From assembly GCF_014838715.1 (NCBI RefSeq), contig NZ_CP061947.1, forward strand, positions 2,232,001-2,296,000: a stretch of 64,000 nt of DNA, in the 5' to 3' direction. Shown piece by piece: positions 9,327-18,693 of this stretch. The notes beneath the pieces are model-generated. The model worked only from the letters and a program-made list of their open reading frames with translations, was not told the origin of the DNA and made no database searches. Position 1 is the first letter of the stretch, and each line of letters starts with the position of its first letter. The position numbers were made by a program, and so were the translations under genes. The stretch is from Algoriphagus sp. Y33. Its GTDB lineage: Bacteria; Bacteroidota; Bacteroidia; Cytophagales; Cyclobacteriaceae.

Positions 9327-10064
9327 TTAAAAAACTTTTGCTTCGTTTTTCAGCAGCTTCACAAGCTCTGTCACATTATCTTTATCTATTAGTTTCACCG
9401 AGCCCTTTGCCGGAGGAAGCTCATATTTGCTTGCTTCAGCCTGGGTCTCCTGAGAGACAGATTCTACTACATTCAGCGGCTTGGTTCTCGCAGACATAAT
9501 TCCACGCATATTTGGAATCTTCCATTCTGCAATGGGTTCCTGACAGCCTGCAATTAGCGGAAGGCTCGCTTCCAGCATTTCCTTACCACCTTCAATTTCT
9601 CTGACCATTTTTACTGTAGATCCGTCTATATCCAACTTCATCACAGGAGAAAATGAAGGAATTCCCAACAACTCTCCTACCATGCCATGGACCATGCCTC
9701 CATTGAAATCGATAGATTCTCTACCCATCAAGATCAAATCATATGCACCTTCCTTTGCATAATGCGCAATTTGCTGTGCTACAAAATAAGAATCCTTTGG
9801 AACAGAATTTACACGGATCGCTTCATCAGCCCCTATTGCAAGCGCTTTTCTCAGGGTAGGATCGGAATCCGCTTCTCCTACATTCAAAACAGTTAACTTA
9901 CCACTCGCCTGATCCCTAAGTTCCACAGCACGTGCCAAGGCATAATCATCGTATGGACCGATAATATATTGCACTCCGGTAGTATCGAACTTGGTATTGT
10001 CGGCCGTAAACTGAATCTTGGAGGTAGTATCGGGGACGTGGGTGATACAAACAAGAATCTTCAT
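9327..10064 (-). CDS. etfB: Electron transfer flavoprotein beta subunit
   Basis: 245 residues. MKILVCITHVPDT, GPYDDYALARAVELRD and GRESIDFNGGMVHGMVGELLG are standard EtfB stretches; the beta subunit holds AMP and shapes the partner docking loop. First gene of an etfB-etfA-nuclease operon transcribed away from the TPR gene at 10136; the 71-base gap must hold both promoters. Confidence 0.96.
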   Translation of the reverse strand: MKILVCITHVPDTTSKIQFTADNTKFDTTGVQYIIGPYDDYALARAVELRDQASGKLTVLNVGEADSDPTLRKALAIGADEAIRVNSVPKDSYFVAQQIAHYAKEGAYDLILMGRESIDFNGGMVHGMVGELLGIPSFSPVMKLDIDGSTVKMVREIEGGKEMLEASLPLIAGCQEPIAEWKIPNMRGIMSARTKPLNVVESVSQETQAEASKYELPPAKGSVKLIDKDNVTELVKLLKNEAKVF

Positions 10065-10135
10065 TGGTTTAGAATTAGATTAGTTTAGATTTATTTCCCG
10101 TGAAAATAACAGTAAGCACTTAATTAAAAAAACTA

Positions 10136-10471
10136 TTGATGACCAATCTGGAAAGGACACAATTACTCAAGCAATTTGCCGAAGAAGAACCTGGAAATCC
10201 CTTCAACTGGTATGCCTTGGCTTTAGAATATAGAGAAACGGATGAAGAAGAGGCATTTACCCTATTTGAAAAGGTACTAACCGACCATCCAACCTACCTT
10301 GCGGCTTACTTTCCCGCAGCTCATTTCTATGCGGAAATGGGTGAAATAGATCAATCAAAATTGATTTTTGAAAAGGGAATAGTATTGGCTCGGGAGCAAG
10401 ATAATTTGAAAGCTCTTCAAGAACTACAGAATGCCTATCAGAATTTTCTCTTTGAGAATGATTTGGATTAA
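10136..10471 (+). CDS. Small tetratricopeptide-repeat protein
   Basis: 111 residues, mostly helical. NPFNWYALALEYRETDEEEAFTLFEKVL and PTYLAAYFPAAHFYAEMGEIDQSKLIFEKGI are two TPR units, with a third partial helix before the acidic end. Likely a cytoplasmic protein-binding adaptor; partner unknown. Divergent from etfB. The following 10472-10708 has no gene. Confidence 0.75.
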   Translation: MMTNLERTQLLKQFAEEEPGNPFNWYALALEYRETDEEEAFTLFEKVLTDHPTYLAAYFPAAHFYAEMGEIDQSKLIFEKGIVLAREQDNLKALQELQNAYQNFLFENDLD

Positions 10472-10708
10472 CCCTGAAACATACAGCACTTAGCCTAAAA
10501 AGACTGCTAAAACTAGAACATCAAATTGGTAGCTCTAGACTTGTTTTTTTATTCCTTTCTCAGAAAACAATTATCGATCAGGTCTTCACGCATAACTAAG
10601 GAATGAGATTAAAAAAATCTGCCGGTATCAGCGTCTTTTTCTGCATAAATCTGAAGGAACCACTTATCTTAAACTTTCCAATCTCCGCTTATTAAACTCC
10701 TTGCTTCA

Positions 10709-11194
10709 ATGATTACCCAAAAAGAAATGCTGGCCCATTTTCTGCCAATTCTAGAAAAAATCGGCAAACGCTATAAAAAGAAAAGTATGGTTCGTGCCAA
10801 GAAAGCTCAATCGGGACAAGTTGTCATCACTAAGACATCGGATGGCAGCGAAACCAAAAACACGGCAGAATCGGGCGATTGGCTTGTCGAAAATCAAACG
10901 AGTAGCAATGAGCATTATCTCGTAAAAGCAGAAACTTTTAAGAAAAAATATTCTCTAGTTCAATCGCTGGAGAAAGGCTGGGGATGCTATCAGCCTAAAG
11001 GTGAAACCTCAGGAATGGTCGTGAGTGAATCGCACTTGGAAGCTCTGGGGAATCCAAACGCACTGGAATTTCAGGCTCCCTGGAAAGATACGATGATTGT
11101 AAAACCAGGAGACATGCTGGTCGTCCCTTCAGAGAAGGATGAAATCTACAGAATAGCAAAAAAAGAATTTGGAGAAACTTATATGGAAGTCTAA
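10709..11194 (+). CDS. PGDYG-domain-like protein, function unknown
   Basis: 161 residues, soluble, Lys/Glu-rich. SGDWLVENQTSSNEHYLVKAETFKKKY and KPGDMLVVP resemble the two halves of the PGDYG-type domain, whose role is not known. Its stop codon overlaps the stop of the convergent dehydrogenase gene (11191) within 4 bases, leaving no room for a terminator between them. The family assignment is by motif memory only. Confidence 0.55.
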   Translation: MITQKEMLAHFLPILEKIGKRYKKKSMVRAKKAQSGQVVITKTSDGSETKNTAESGDWLVENQTSSNEHYLVKAETFKKKYSLVQSLEKGWGCYQPKGETSGMVVSESHLEALGNPNALEFQAPWKDTMIVKPGDMLVVPSEKDEIYRIAKKEFGETYMEV

Positions 11195-12195
11195 GGTACC
11201 AGCACGATCTTACCCATCTGTTTGCCATCACGCATACGGTCAAAGGCTTGTTCAGCCTCTTCGAACTTGAAAACCCGATCTATAATCGGATGTATTTTCT
11301 TTTTGCAAACTAAAGAAACCATATTCTTAAAATCCAGATCCGAGCCCATCGTGGTTCCTATTATCTGTAACTGATTCCAGAATATTTTTCTCGCCTCAAG
11401 CTTACTTGGATTGCCTAGAGTAGCTCCGTAGAACACTATCTTCCCTCCAGGTTTTGCGACTTGTATCAGCTGGCCCAACGTATCTCCCACTGCTCCGTCA
11501 ATTATCAAATCAAAGCCATCTACGTTAGTTAGTGCCTTCGATGTCCAGTTGCTATACTGATAGTCAAATACATGTGTCACTCCTAATGCATGGGCTTTTT
11601 CCAATTTTTTCTTACTGCTGCTGCTTGTAGAAACTTTGGCATCTAAGGCCAGCCCAAACTGCACAGCAAACTGAGCCACGCCGCCTCCAAAGCCGGTGAC
11701 CAGCAGATTTTCCCCCGGCTGAATGCTTCCCTTATAAGTAAGGGCACGAAAAGCAGTCAAACCTGCAAGAGGCAATGCTCCCGCCTCCTCCCAAGATAAA
11801 TGGTCAGGCTTAGTGTGAAGCCTATCTACAGGTACAATCACCGATTCAGCCAATGTTCCATTCCCCGGCATTCCGAGAATCTCAAAAGATGCACTTTGTA
11901 CTTTTTGGTTTTCCCCCCAATTCATTGCGGGATTAACGATCACCTCTTTTTGCAACCATTCTTTATCCACACCCTCTCCCAGCTCAGTTACTATCCCGGC
12001 ACCATCAGAACCGAGAATCACGCCATCTTTAATATTCGGATATAACCCTTGGCGGCACCATTCATCCCTGTGATTCAATGCTGCCGCTTTGATGGAAACC
12101 CGAACTTCTCCCTCGGACACCCCCTTTTCCTGAACTTCAGTCAAAAGCAGGTTGGAATTCTTAGTACTATCTAATGTAATTGCCTTCATATCCAA
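11191..12195 (-). CDS. Zinc-free medium-chain dehydrogenase/quinone reductase-like
   Basis: 334 residues. GroES-like N-terminal fold (ALNHRDEWCRQGLYP, GSDGAGIVTELG) and a Rossmann domain with VTGFGGGVAQFAVQFG, followed by FDLIIDGAVGD. NAD(P)H-dependent reductases of this MDR branch reduce quinones or alpha,beta-unsaturated carbonyls. Only 3 bases separate it from the upstream dnaB stop, so it is probably co-transcribed with dnaB. A TAATTTTTG box abuts the start codon as a possible own promoter. Confidence 0.85.
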   Translation of the reverse strand: MDMKAITLDSTKNSNLLLTEVQEKGVSEGEVRVSIKAAALNHRDEWCRQGLYPNIKDGVILGSDGAGIVTELGEGVDKEWLQKEVIVNPAMNWGENQKVQSASFEILGMPGNGTLAESVIVPVDRLHTKPDHLSWEEAGALPLAGLTAFRALTYKGSIQPGENLLVTGFGGGVAQFAVQFGLALDAKVSTSSSSKKKLEKAHALGVTHVFDYQYSNWTSKALTNVDGFDLIIDGAVGDTLGQLIQVAKPGGKIVFYGATLGNPSKLEARKIFWNQLQIIGTTMGSDLDFKNMVSLVCKKKIHPIIDRVFKFEEAEQAFDRMRDGKQMGKIVLVP

Positions 12196-12198
12196 AAA

Positions 12199-13779
12199 TT
12201 AAAAAGCATCTTCAGAATTATTTCTATTCAGTAGCTCATCTCCATCATCGCTGTTGGCTTTACTCTGGAGTTTGATTGTATTTCCTGAATCAAATTCAGA
12301 CACTCCGCTTGACTGAGCGGCAAAAGTTGGTCTGTACAGAGCATTTCCACCTTGAGGATCTTGCATAGTCCCAAAGCCGTCCAAATCCTGAAACTTAGTA
12401 TATCTACCGATAAATCGAAGTCTTACCGTATCCAAAGAACCATTTCTGTGTTTTGCGATGATTACTTCCCCTACCCCTTGAGTAGAGTTATTGTCCTCAT
12501 CTTCAGTGATTCCATAATATTCGGGACGGTACAGGAACATCACCATATCGGCATCTTGCTCAATAGCACCCGATTCCCTCAAATCCGAAAGCTGTGGACG
12601 CTTATCCCCGCCCCTTGTTTCCACAGCTCTGGAAAGCTGCGAGAGCGCAATTACGGGCACCTCAAGTTCTTTTGCGATTTTCTTCAAGGCCCGGGAAATA
12701 CTCGCAATCTCCTGTTCACGGTTTCCTCCTCCTCCACTTTTGGAATCACCGGACATCAACTGTAAATAATCGATTACAATCATCTGAATATCGTGCTGCG
12801 CCTTAAGCTTTCTACATTTCGCCCGCAATTCAAGAATGGAAAGTGCAGGCGTATCGTCAACAAAAAGTGGAGCTTTGGATAGCTTGGCAGTCTTATGAAC
12901 CAATTGAGCCCATTCATGCTCTGCAAGTGTTCCTTTTTTTATTTTCTCAGAATCAAGCTCAGCTTCTGAAGAAATCAAACGATTCACCAACTGAATGGAA
13001 GACATCTCCAATGAGAAAATAGCAACGGGACGATTGTGATCCACAGCGGCGTTTCTCAATACCGAAAGTACAAACGCCGTCTTTCCCATCGCGGGACGTG
13101 CTGCAATAATTACCAAATCTGATTTCTGCCATCCCGAGGTCACCCGATCTAATGCTGTCAAACCGGAAGGAACTCCAGTAAGTCCATCTTTCTGTCCTTT
13201 TCTGGCTTCCAATTCGATAATAGCATCCCGCATGATGGACTTCATGTCAGAATAATTTTTTCGGATATTTTTTTCGGATATCTCAAAAAGATTCTGCTCC
13301 ATCTTGTCCAACAACTCAAAAACATCGGTTGTTTCCTCGTATGCATCTTTTTGAATATCTGAAGCAATTCTGATCATCTCACGCTTGATCGATTGTTCGG
13401 TGATAATCCTTGCATGATATTCGATATTAGCCGCAGAAGCTACTTTGGAAGTAAGTTCGGTTACATAAAAGGCACCCCCTGCAATCTCCAGATTACCGCT
13501 TTTTCGAAGCTGGGAAGTCACGGTAAGCAAATCAATAGGCTGACTTTCGGTAAATAAATCCAGAATAGCCTGAAAAATAACCTGATGCGAATCCTTATAG
13601 AAACTCTCTACCTTCAGAATATCTATCACATTCGTAAGCGCTTCCTTTTCCAGCATCAAAGCACCAAGCACAGCCTCCTCAAGATCAATGGCTTGCGGGG
13701 GCATTTTACCCAGCATATTGGAATTTTGATTGTTAGGCTTGTTGCGGGTGATACGTGGATTGCTGCTTTTCTCGGTCAT
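12199..13779 (-). CDS. dnaB: Replicative DNA helicase DnaB
   Basis: 526 residues. N-terminal helical domain (PPQAIDLEEAVLGALMLEKEAL), then the RecA-like ATPase with Walker A AARPAMGKTAFVLSVLRNAA, EMSSIQLVNRLIS, VIDYLQLMSG (Walker B) and SQLSRAVETRGGDKRPQLSDLRESG. Hexameric helicase that opens the replication fork. I chose the ATG at 13779 rather than the frame-extending start at 13842: a TACATTTG -7 box lies 4 bases before it (13784-13791), which would give an almost leaderless transcript. Confidence 0.95.
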   Translation of the reverse strand: MTEKSSNPRITRNKPNNQNSNMLGKMPPQAIDLEEAVLGALMLEKEALTNVIDILKVESFYKDSHQVIFQAILDLFTESQPIDLLTVTSQLRKSGNLEIAGGAFYVTELTSKVASAANIEYHARIITEQSIKREMIRIASDIQKDAYEETTDVFELLDKMEQNLFEISEKNIRKNYSDMKSIMRDAIIELEARKGQKDGLTGVPSGLTALDRVTSGWQKSDLVIIAARPAMGKTAFVLSVLRNAAVDHNRPVAIFSLEMSSIQLVNRLISSEAELDSEKIKKGTLAEHEWAQLVHKTAKLSKAPLFVDDTPALSILELRAKCRKLKAQHDIQMIVIDYLQLMSGDSKSGGGGNREQEIASISRALKKIAKELEVPVIALSQLSRAVETRGGDKRPQLSDLRESGAIEQDADMVMFLYRPEYYGITEDEDNNSTQGVGEVIIAKHRNGSLDTVRLRFIGRYTKFQDLDGFGTMQDPQGGNALYRPTFAAQSSGVSEFDSGNTIKLQSKANSDDGDELLNRNNSEDAF

Positions 13780-14117
13780 AGAACAAATGTATTGGGAAAA
13801 AGGCAAGAGTTTTAAACAACTTCTGCCCAGAGTTATCAACACTCGAAGAGCTCAATAATCAAGCCCCAAAGGAAAATCATTTAGAAAAAAACATCGATTC
13901 TTTTTGCCTGAAACCGGAGACAGAACTGAGTAGGGAAAAGAGCCGTTGATACTCAAAAAGTTGAATATCCGGTGAATTGTACTGCAAATCGGGGTTAACT
14001 TGTAAAGGCAATCCATACCACTCAGAGAAAAAGTTTTGAATAAGAAGTACAGGGCTCCTCAGCAGCCAATAATTATTTTTAAGTTTGATCTGAAATTACC
14101 ACTCTTTACTTTCCCTA
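13780..14117. other. Divergent intergenic region dnaB / mpl
   Basis: 338 bases without a gene. It carries the dnaB -7 box (TACATTTG on the minus strand, 13784-13791) and, at the other end, TACTTTCC three bases before the mpl ATG. No DnaA-box array or other origin feature seen. Confidence 0.5.
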
Positions 14118-15473
14118 ATGAATAACTATCACTTTATAGCCGTAGGTGGAGCCGTGATGCATAATTTGGCGCTGGCACTGGTAGAAAAAGGCTATCAGGT
14201 TACAGGTTCGGACGATGAAATCTACGAGCCCTCCAGGACAAGATTAGAAAAAGCCGGGGTTTTACCTGCTGAGTACGGCTGGTTTCCTGAGAAAATCACT
14301 TCAGACTTGGATGGCATCATTCTGGGAATGCATGCCAGAATTGATAATCCAGAGCTACTCAAGGCACAAGAGTGCGGAATACCCATTTATTCCTTTCCTG
14401 AGTTTATATACAACCAGAGTCAGTACAAAAAGCGGGTGATCGTGGCCGGTTCTCATGGCAAAACATCTATCACTTCGGTGATTCTCCATGTGCTGAAAGA
14501 TCAGCAAATTGATTTTGACTACTTGGTCGGTGCCCAGATCGAGGGGTTTGACCTGATGGTAAAACTGTCGGATGCTCCCCTGATCATCATAGAAGGCGAT
14601 GAATACCTCACTTCTCCACTGGACAGAACTCCGAAGTTTTTCCATTATAAGCATGACATTGCATTGGTCAGCGGAATCGCGTGGGATCATTACAATGTAT
14701 TTCCCGATTTCGAAGAATACAGGGAACAATTCAGCAAATTGATGGATATGACTCCTGAGTCAGGAGAATTAATTTATTGCGAAGCTGATCCTTTGGTAAA
14801 AGAAGCAGCAGAGAAAAGTCCGATTGATGCTAAGAAAACGGCTTACGAAGCCCATCCGGCAATAATCAAAGACGGAAAGACTTATCTGGAAACCGAAAAT
14901 GGATTAATTCCTATTTGTATTTTTGGAGAACACAACCTACAAAACCTCCAAGGTGCGATGGATATCTGCCTGTCCTTAGGATTGTCAAAAAAACAGTTTT
15001 ACGAAAGCATTCAGACATTCAAAGGAGCAGCAAAAAGACAAGAACTCTTGGTCAGGAATGAAAATTCAAGCCTTTTCCGGGACTTCGCCCACGCTCCTTC
15101 CAAATTGAAAGCCACAGTCTCGGCGGTAAAAACCCAATTCCCTCAAAGAAAACTTTATGCTGTGCAGGAATTACATACCTACTCTTCTTTGAATAAGGAG
15201 TTTTTGCCTAATTATGCCGGCTCAATGGAAGCTGCGGACGTAGCAATTGTGTACCTTGATCCGCATGCAGTAGCTTTGAAAAAACTAGAGCTGATGGATG
15301 TAGATACCTTGCGTGATGGATTCCAGAGACCAGATTTAATATTATTTACCGATAGCAAAAGCCTGAAGGAATATCTTCTGGCTCAAGACTACACTAATTC
15401 CAACCTTCTTTTGATGAGTTCGGGATCCTATGACAAAATGGACCTGGAACCGATTAAAACCAAATTCAACTAA
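14118..15473 (+). CDS. mpl: UDP-MurNAc:tripeptide ligase Mpl (Mur ligase family)
   Basis: 451 residues. N-terminal Rossmann domain (FIAVGGAVMHNLALALVEKG), ATP-binding loop VAGSHGKTSITSVILHVL, EGDEYLTSPLDRTPKF and FRDFAHAPSKLKAT (Mur-ligase C-domain). Mpl reattaches recycled L-Ala-gamma-D-Glu-Dpm tripeptide to UDP-MurNAc in the cytoplasm. Compared with MurC, the N-terminal motif and EGDEYLTSPLDR favour Mpl. Two bases separate it from the exonuclease gene that follows. Confidence 0.88.
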   Translation: MNNYHFIAVGGAVMHNLALALVEKGYQVTGSDDEIYEPSRTRLEKAGVLPAEYGWFPEKITSDLDGIILGMHARIDNPELLKAQECGIPIYSFPEFIYNQSQYKKRVIVAGSHGKTSITSVILHVLKDQQIDFDYLVGAQIEGFDLMVKLSDAPLIIIEGDEYLTSPLDRTPKFFHYKHDIALVSGIAWDHYNVFPDFEEYREQFSKLMDMTPESGELIYCEADPLVKEAAEKSPIDAKKTAYEAHPAIIKDGKTYLETENGLIPICIFGEHNLQNLQGAMDICLSLGLSKKQFYESIQTFKGAAKRQELLVRNENSSLFRDFAHAPSKLKATVSAVKTQFPQRKLYAVQELHTYSSLNKEFLPNYAGSMEAADVAIVYLDPHAVALKKLELMDVDTLRDGFQRPDLILFTDSKSLKEYLLAQDYTNSNLLLMSSGSYDKMDLEPIKTKFN

Positions 15474-15475
15474 TT

Positions 15476-16279
15476 ATGAAATTAAACTTAAGGAATTCCA
15501 TAGCATTTTTTGACCTGGAAGCAACCGGAATCAATATCTCTACAGACCGGATTGTGGAGATTTCTATTGTAAAAATAATGCCGGATGGCGGTCAGGAGAT
15601 CTACACCAAAAAAATCAATCCTACTATTCCTATTCCTTTGGAGTCTTCGCTAATCCACGGCATCTACGATAAGGATATCAAACAGGAGAAGACGTTTAAG
15701 GAACTGGCAAAGGAAATATTCCAGTTTATCGGACAATCGGATCTTGCAGGATTCAACATCTTAAAATACGACATTCCTTTACTAGTGGAAGAATTTCTAC
15801 GGGCAGGAATCGAATTTGATCTGGACAAGCGAAATTTACTGGATGCACAAAAGATCTTTTTCATGATGGAAAAGCGAAATCTTACCGCTGCGTACAAATT
15901 CTATTGCGGACAAAAACTCGAAAATGCACATAGTGCCGAAGCTGACACTTTAGCAACACTGGATGTATTTAAAGCTCAGGTAGAACGCTATGTGGGTGAA
16001 GAAATGGAAGATTTGCAAGGCAATAAAATGGGGGTTTTCGAAAATGACATGAAGAAGCTACATGAGCTCCTCAATGAAAAAATGGTAGATCTGGCAGGAA
16101 GGTTTGTCTTCAATAATGAGGGTGTAGAAGTATTCAACTTCGGAAAGCAAAAAGGAACTCCAGTCACTCAGGTGCTAAAAGATGAGCCTGGTTATTACGA
16201 CTGGATGATGCGTGGCGACTTTCCACTTGACACCAAACGAAAACTTACCCAAATCAAGCTGAGAGGCTTTAATCAATAA
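15476..16279 (+). CDS. DEDDh 3'-5' exonuclease (DnaQ/exonuclease X-like)
   Basis: 267 residues. Exo I motif FFDLEATGI (Asp/Glu), Exo II in GQSDLAGFNILKYDIPLL, Exo III NAHSAEADTLATLDVF with the His-Asp pair. The C-terminal FGKQKGTPVTQVLKDEPGYYDW segment is the small DUF3820-like tail of exonuclease X-type proteins. Likely a DNA repair or proofreading-like nuclease. Overlapping promoter unit with mpl (2-base gap). Confidence 0.88.
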   Translation: MKLNLRNSIAFFDLEATGINISTDRIVEISIVKIMPDGGQEIYTKKINPTIPIPLESSLIHGIYDKDIKQEKTFKELAKEIFQFIGQSDLAGFNILKYDIPLLVEEFLRAGIEFDLDKRNLLDAQKIFFMMEKRNLTAAYKFYCGQKLENAHSAEADTLATLDVFKAQVERYVGEEMEDLQGNKMGVFENDMKKLHELLNEKMVDLAGRFVFNNEGVEVFNFGKQKGTPVTQVLKDEPGYYDWMMRGDFPLDTKRKLTQIKLRGFNQ

Positions 16280-16303
16280 CAGACTGTCTCATAACTCATA
16301 ATT

Positions 16304-16348
16304 GTCGCATTCGCGGAGTCGAGGACCCTTTGACTCCGCGAATGCGAC
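16304..16348. repeat. Perfect 17-bp GC-rich hairpin
   Basis: GTCGCATTCGCGGAGTC (16304-16320) is exactly complementary to 16332-16348, loop 11 bases. It follows the exonuclease stop by 24 bases but has no T-run, so its terminator function is uncertain. Confidence 0.8.
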
Positions 16349-16654
16349 CCCACCTTTGCTCATAAATCCCAAACCTTCCTTATCTTTTGTAAATCCCAAA
16401 TTTTTCTTACTCAGCCTGACAAGAAATCCTACTTATGAGACAACCCTTTTTTTGTTCCTATTTTAGAATATAATTTATAGACATTCCAATAAAAGCATTT
16501 GCTGCTTTTAAGCATGGGAAATAAGGCCTGACATTCCAAATCACTTGTCTCCTGAAACTGATGAGTGTAAGAAATAATTTCATTTTCACATGATTAACCG
16601 CAATGATTCCAAGAGCATTATTTTCTTTGGTTTACTTGCAGGGGATGCGGATTA

Positions 16655-17132
16655 CCCGCCACATGGAGGCAAACTCAAATAGATTGGCTGAAAGATGTCT
16701 TGTCGAATAATCCCCGAAAATGGCCTGTAATTACCTTCCACTACCCTGTCTATGCTACATCTCCGAATAGGTATCATGAAAAATGATAGAATATATACGG
16801 CTAATATTGCATGAATTCAAGGTTGATCTGGCGATACAGGGGCACGATCATGCCTATGCATGCGGGAAGAGCTTTCGAAACAGAGGATCAATACGACTAT
16901 GAAAAAACAACTATACATATAGTTTATGTCGTAGAACCAAAAATGTACTACGTCAAAGCAGATAACCGGATGGATCGAAGAGCCTAAGGCACACAGACAT
17001 ATCAGTGGATCAAAGCAAAAGAAAATGTGCTAAGCTTCAAAACCTATACCGCCTTTGGAGAACTTTATGGATGCCTTTGAGATTCACAAAGACTCCCAAG
17101 GCTTCAGTACATTAATCAATCAAATTTCCTAG
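16655..17132 (+). pseudogene. Decayed purple-acid-phosphatase-like metallophosphoesterase
   Basis: No long frame, but ordered fragments in three frames match the C-terminal half of a secreted metallophosphoesterase: QTQIDWLKDVLSNNPRKW, VITFHYPVYATSPNR, then VDLAIQGHDHAYA (the metal-binding GHDH motif), VYVVEPKMYYVKADNRMDR, and TYTAFGELY / DAFEIHKDSQGFSTLINQ. At least three frameshifts and several stops lie between them. The N-terminal half with the first metal ligands is missing. The remaining 16349-16654 and 17133-17244 hold nothing else recognisable. Confidence 0.85.
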
Positions 17133-17244
17133 ATGCAAGAGCTGATTCAAGTAAATAAACAATAGCTTGAAAACCCTTACTGAAAAAAATCAATCAACAT
17201 CCCCTTTTAAAGTTGACTCTCAATTTTGCCTATAAATTATAAAA

Positions 17245-17285
17245 CAAAGAGACTGCCTTTGATTTTGAGACAGCCTCTTTGCTTT
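17245..17285. terminator. Terminator between pseudogene and M48 gene
   Basis: CAAAGAGACTGCC (17245-17257) pairs with GACAGCCTCTTTG (17269-17281) apart from wobble positions, with a T-rich tail on the + strand; minus-strand reading also gives TTTG after the stem, so it may terminate the M48 gene ending at 17305. Confidence 0.65.
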
Positions 17286-17304
17286 TAGAATTTCTAATCA
17301 ACTT

Positions 17305-18096
17305 TTACTTTTTGTAATAAGCTAGCGCTTCTGGCATAAGGTTATTCAGTTTGTCAATTCTGGTCTGTGAAGCCGGGTGTGTGGAAAGAAACTCAGGTGG
17401 AGCTGCTCCATTTTCTTTCTCCAGCATTCTTTGCCAGAAAATCGGTGCCTCCCTAGGGTCATATCCTGCAATAGCCATAAAAATCAATCCCATTTCATCA
17501 GCTTCCAACTCATGTTTTCTAGAAAATTTCAACATCCCTAGTTGGCTGCCTATCCCTACAGACTGCAAGAAAAGAGATTGGGTCAAGGTCGGATTTTGTC
17601 CCATGGCTGTAGACAATACGCTTACCCCCATGTTGGTAACCATGCCATTTGACATACGCTCTGCCGAATGAGAGGCTACTGCGTGGGCTATCTCATGCCC
17701 CATCACCACGGCTATACCTGTTTCGTTCTGGGTTAGAGGCATAATCCCTGTGTAAAATGCTACTTTGCCTCCCGGCATACACCAAGCATTTACTTGATCA
17801 CTTTCAAGCAAGTTAAACTCCCAATCAAAGGAGCTGGCCAATTCCTTATAGCCTTTAGATACCAAATAATCTTCTACTGCCGCAGCCATACGTTTCCCCA
17901 CTCTGAGTACTTTCTGCCCATCCGCTGTATTGGTCAACACCTTATCCTCTTTTAAAACCTGACCATATTGCTCATTCACCAAAGGCTGAATCTCTTCATT
18001 TGATACCAAGGAAAGCTGACTTCTCCCTGTCAATGGCACTTTGGCGCAGGAATAAAGTATTAGCCCGGCGCAAAATAAAATTGCTATCTTTTTCAT
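17305..18096 (-). CDS. M48-family metallopeptidase, lipoprotein
   Basis: 263 residues from the ATG at 18096, chosen because it gives a lipoprotein signal (MKKIAILFCAGLILYSC, lipobox Cys at residue 17); the frame extends 21 codons further without a signal. The zinc motif VMGHEIAHAVASHSAERM gives HExxH, and KHELEADEMGLIFM the third ligand Glu. Resembles BepA/LoiP-type periplasmic proteases that act in outer-membrane protein quality control. Divergent from the DUF4442 gene. Confidence 0.9.
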   Translation of the reverse strand: MKKIAILFCAGLILYSCAKVPLTGRSQLSLVSNEEIQPLVNEQYGQVLKEDKVLTNTADGQKVLRVGKRMAAAVEDYLVSKGYKELASSFDWEFNLLESDQVNAWCMPGGKVAFYTGIMPLTQNETGIAVVMGHEIAHAVASHSAERMSNGMVTNMGVSVLSTAMGQNPTLTQSLFLQSVGIGSQLGMLKFSRKHELEADEMGLIFMAIAGYDPREAPIFWQRMLEKENGAAPPEFLSTHPASQTRIDKLNNLMPEALAYYKK

Positions 18097-18186
18097 GTTA
18101 TAAGTATTTTCATCGATTGTATAAAAGTCCCAAATTAAATACCACAAATCAATTTTCACTACTTTACTAGCCCAATTAGAAAATAT

Positions 18187-18693
18187 ATGAGCATTAATAA
18201 AACCATAAGAACCTTAAATTCAGACGCTTTGTCTTATCAAAAAAAGATGAGCAATCCACTCTATTTTTGGTTTGGTATGTTGGTCAGGCTTCCTTCTGCT
18301 GTGTTCTGGAAAATCCGAATTGAGGAATTGGGAGCTGAAAAATGTATAGTAACCATTCCATATTCTTGGAGAACACAGAATCCTTTTAAGTCTATTTATT
18401 TTGCGGCTATGGCAGGGGCGGCCGAATTGAGCACAGGCGCACTGTGTCAACTGGCAATAAGCGGGTTGGGAAAATATTCCATGCTGGTTGTTGATTTCAG
18501 AGCAGAATATTTTAAGAAAGCCAATCAAAAAATCACGTTTTCCTGTTTGCAGGGGGCTGAATTATTTGAAATGCTTGAATCTCTTAAGCCAAATGATACG
18601 GGAAAGTTGATGATGATTTCCAGCGGTAAGAATCCGCAGGGCGAAGAAGTAGCTCGCTTCTTTGTAACTTGGTCTTTCAAAAGAAAACTCTAA
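18187..18693 (+). CDS. DUF4442 hotdog-fold protein (thioesterase-like)
   Basis: 168 residues. PSAVFWKIRIEELG, IPYSWRTQNPFKSIYFAAMAGAAELSTG and the C-terminal beta strands match the DUF4442 group of hotdog proteins, related to acyl-CoA thioesterases. The exact substrate is unknown. Its stop overlaps the stop of the convergent gene at 18690. Confidence 0.75.
   Translation: MSINKTIRTLNSDALSYQKKMSNPLYFWFGMLVRLPSAVFWKIRIEELGAEKCIVTIPYSWRTQNPFKSIYFAAMAGAAELSTGALCQLAISGLGKYSMLVVDFRAEYFKKANQKITFSCLQGAELFEMLESLKPNDTGKLMMISSGKNPQGEEVARFFVTWSFKRKL

Noticed and set aside
13780..14117. Possible replication origin next to dnaB
   Set aside because: No DnaA-box cluster or AT-rich repeat array seen.
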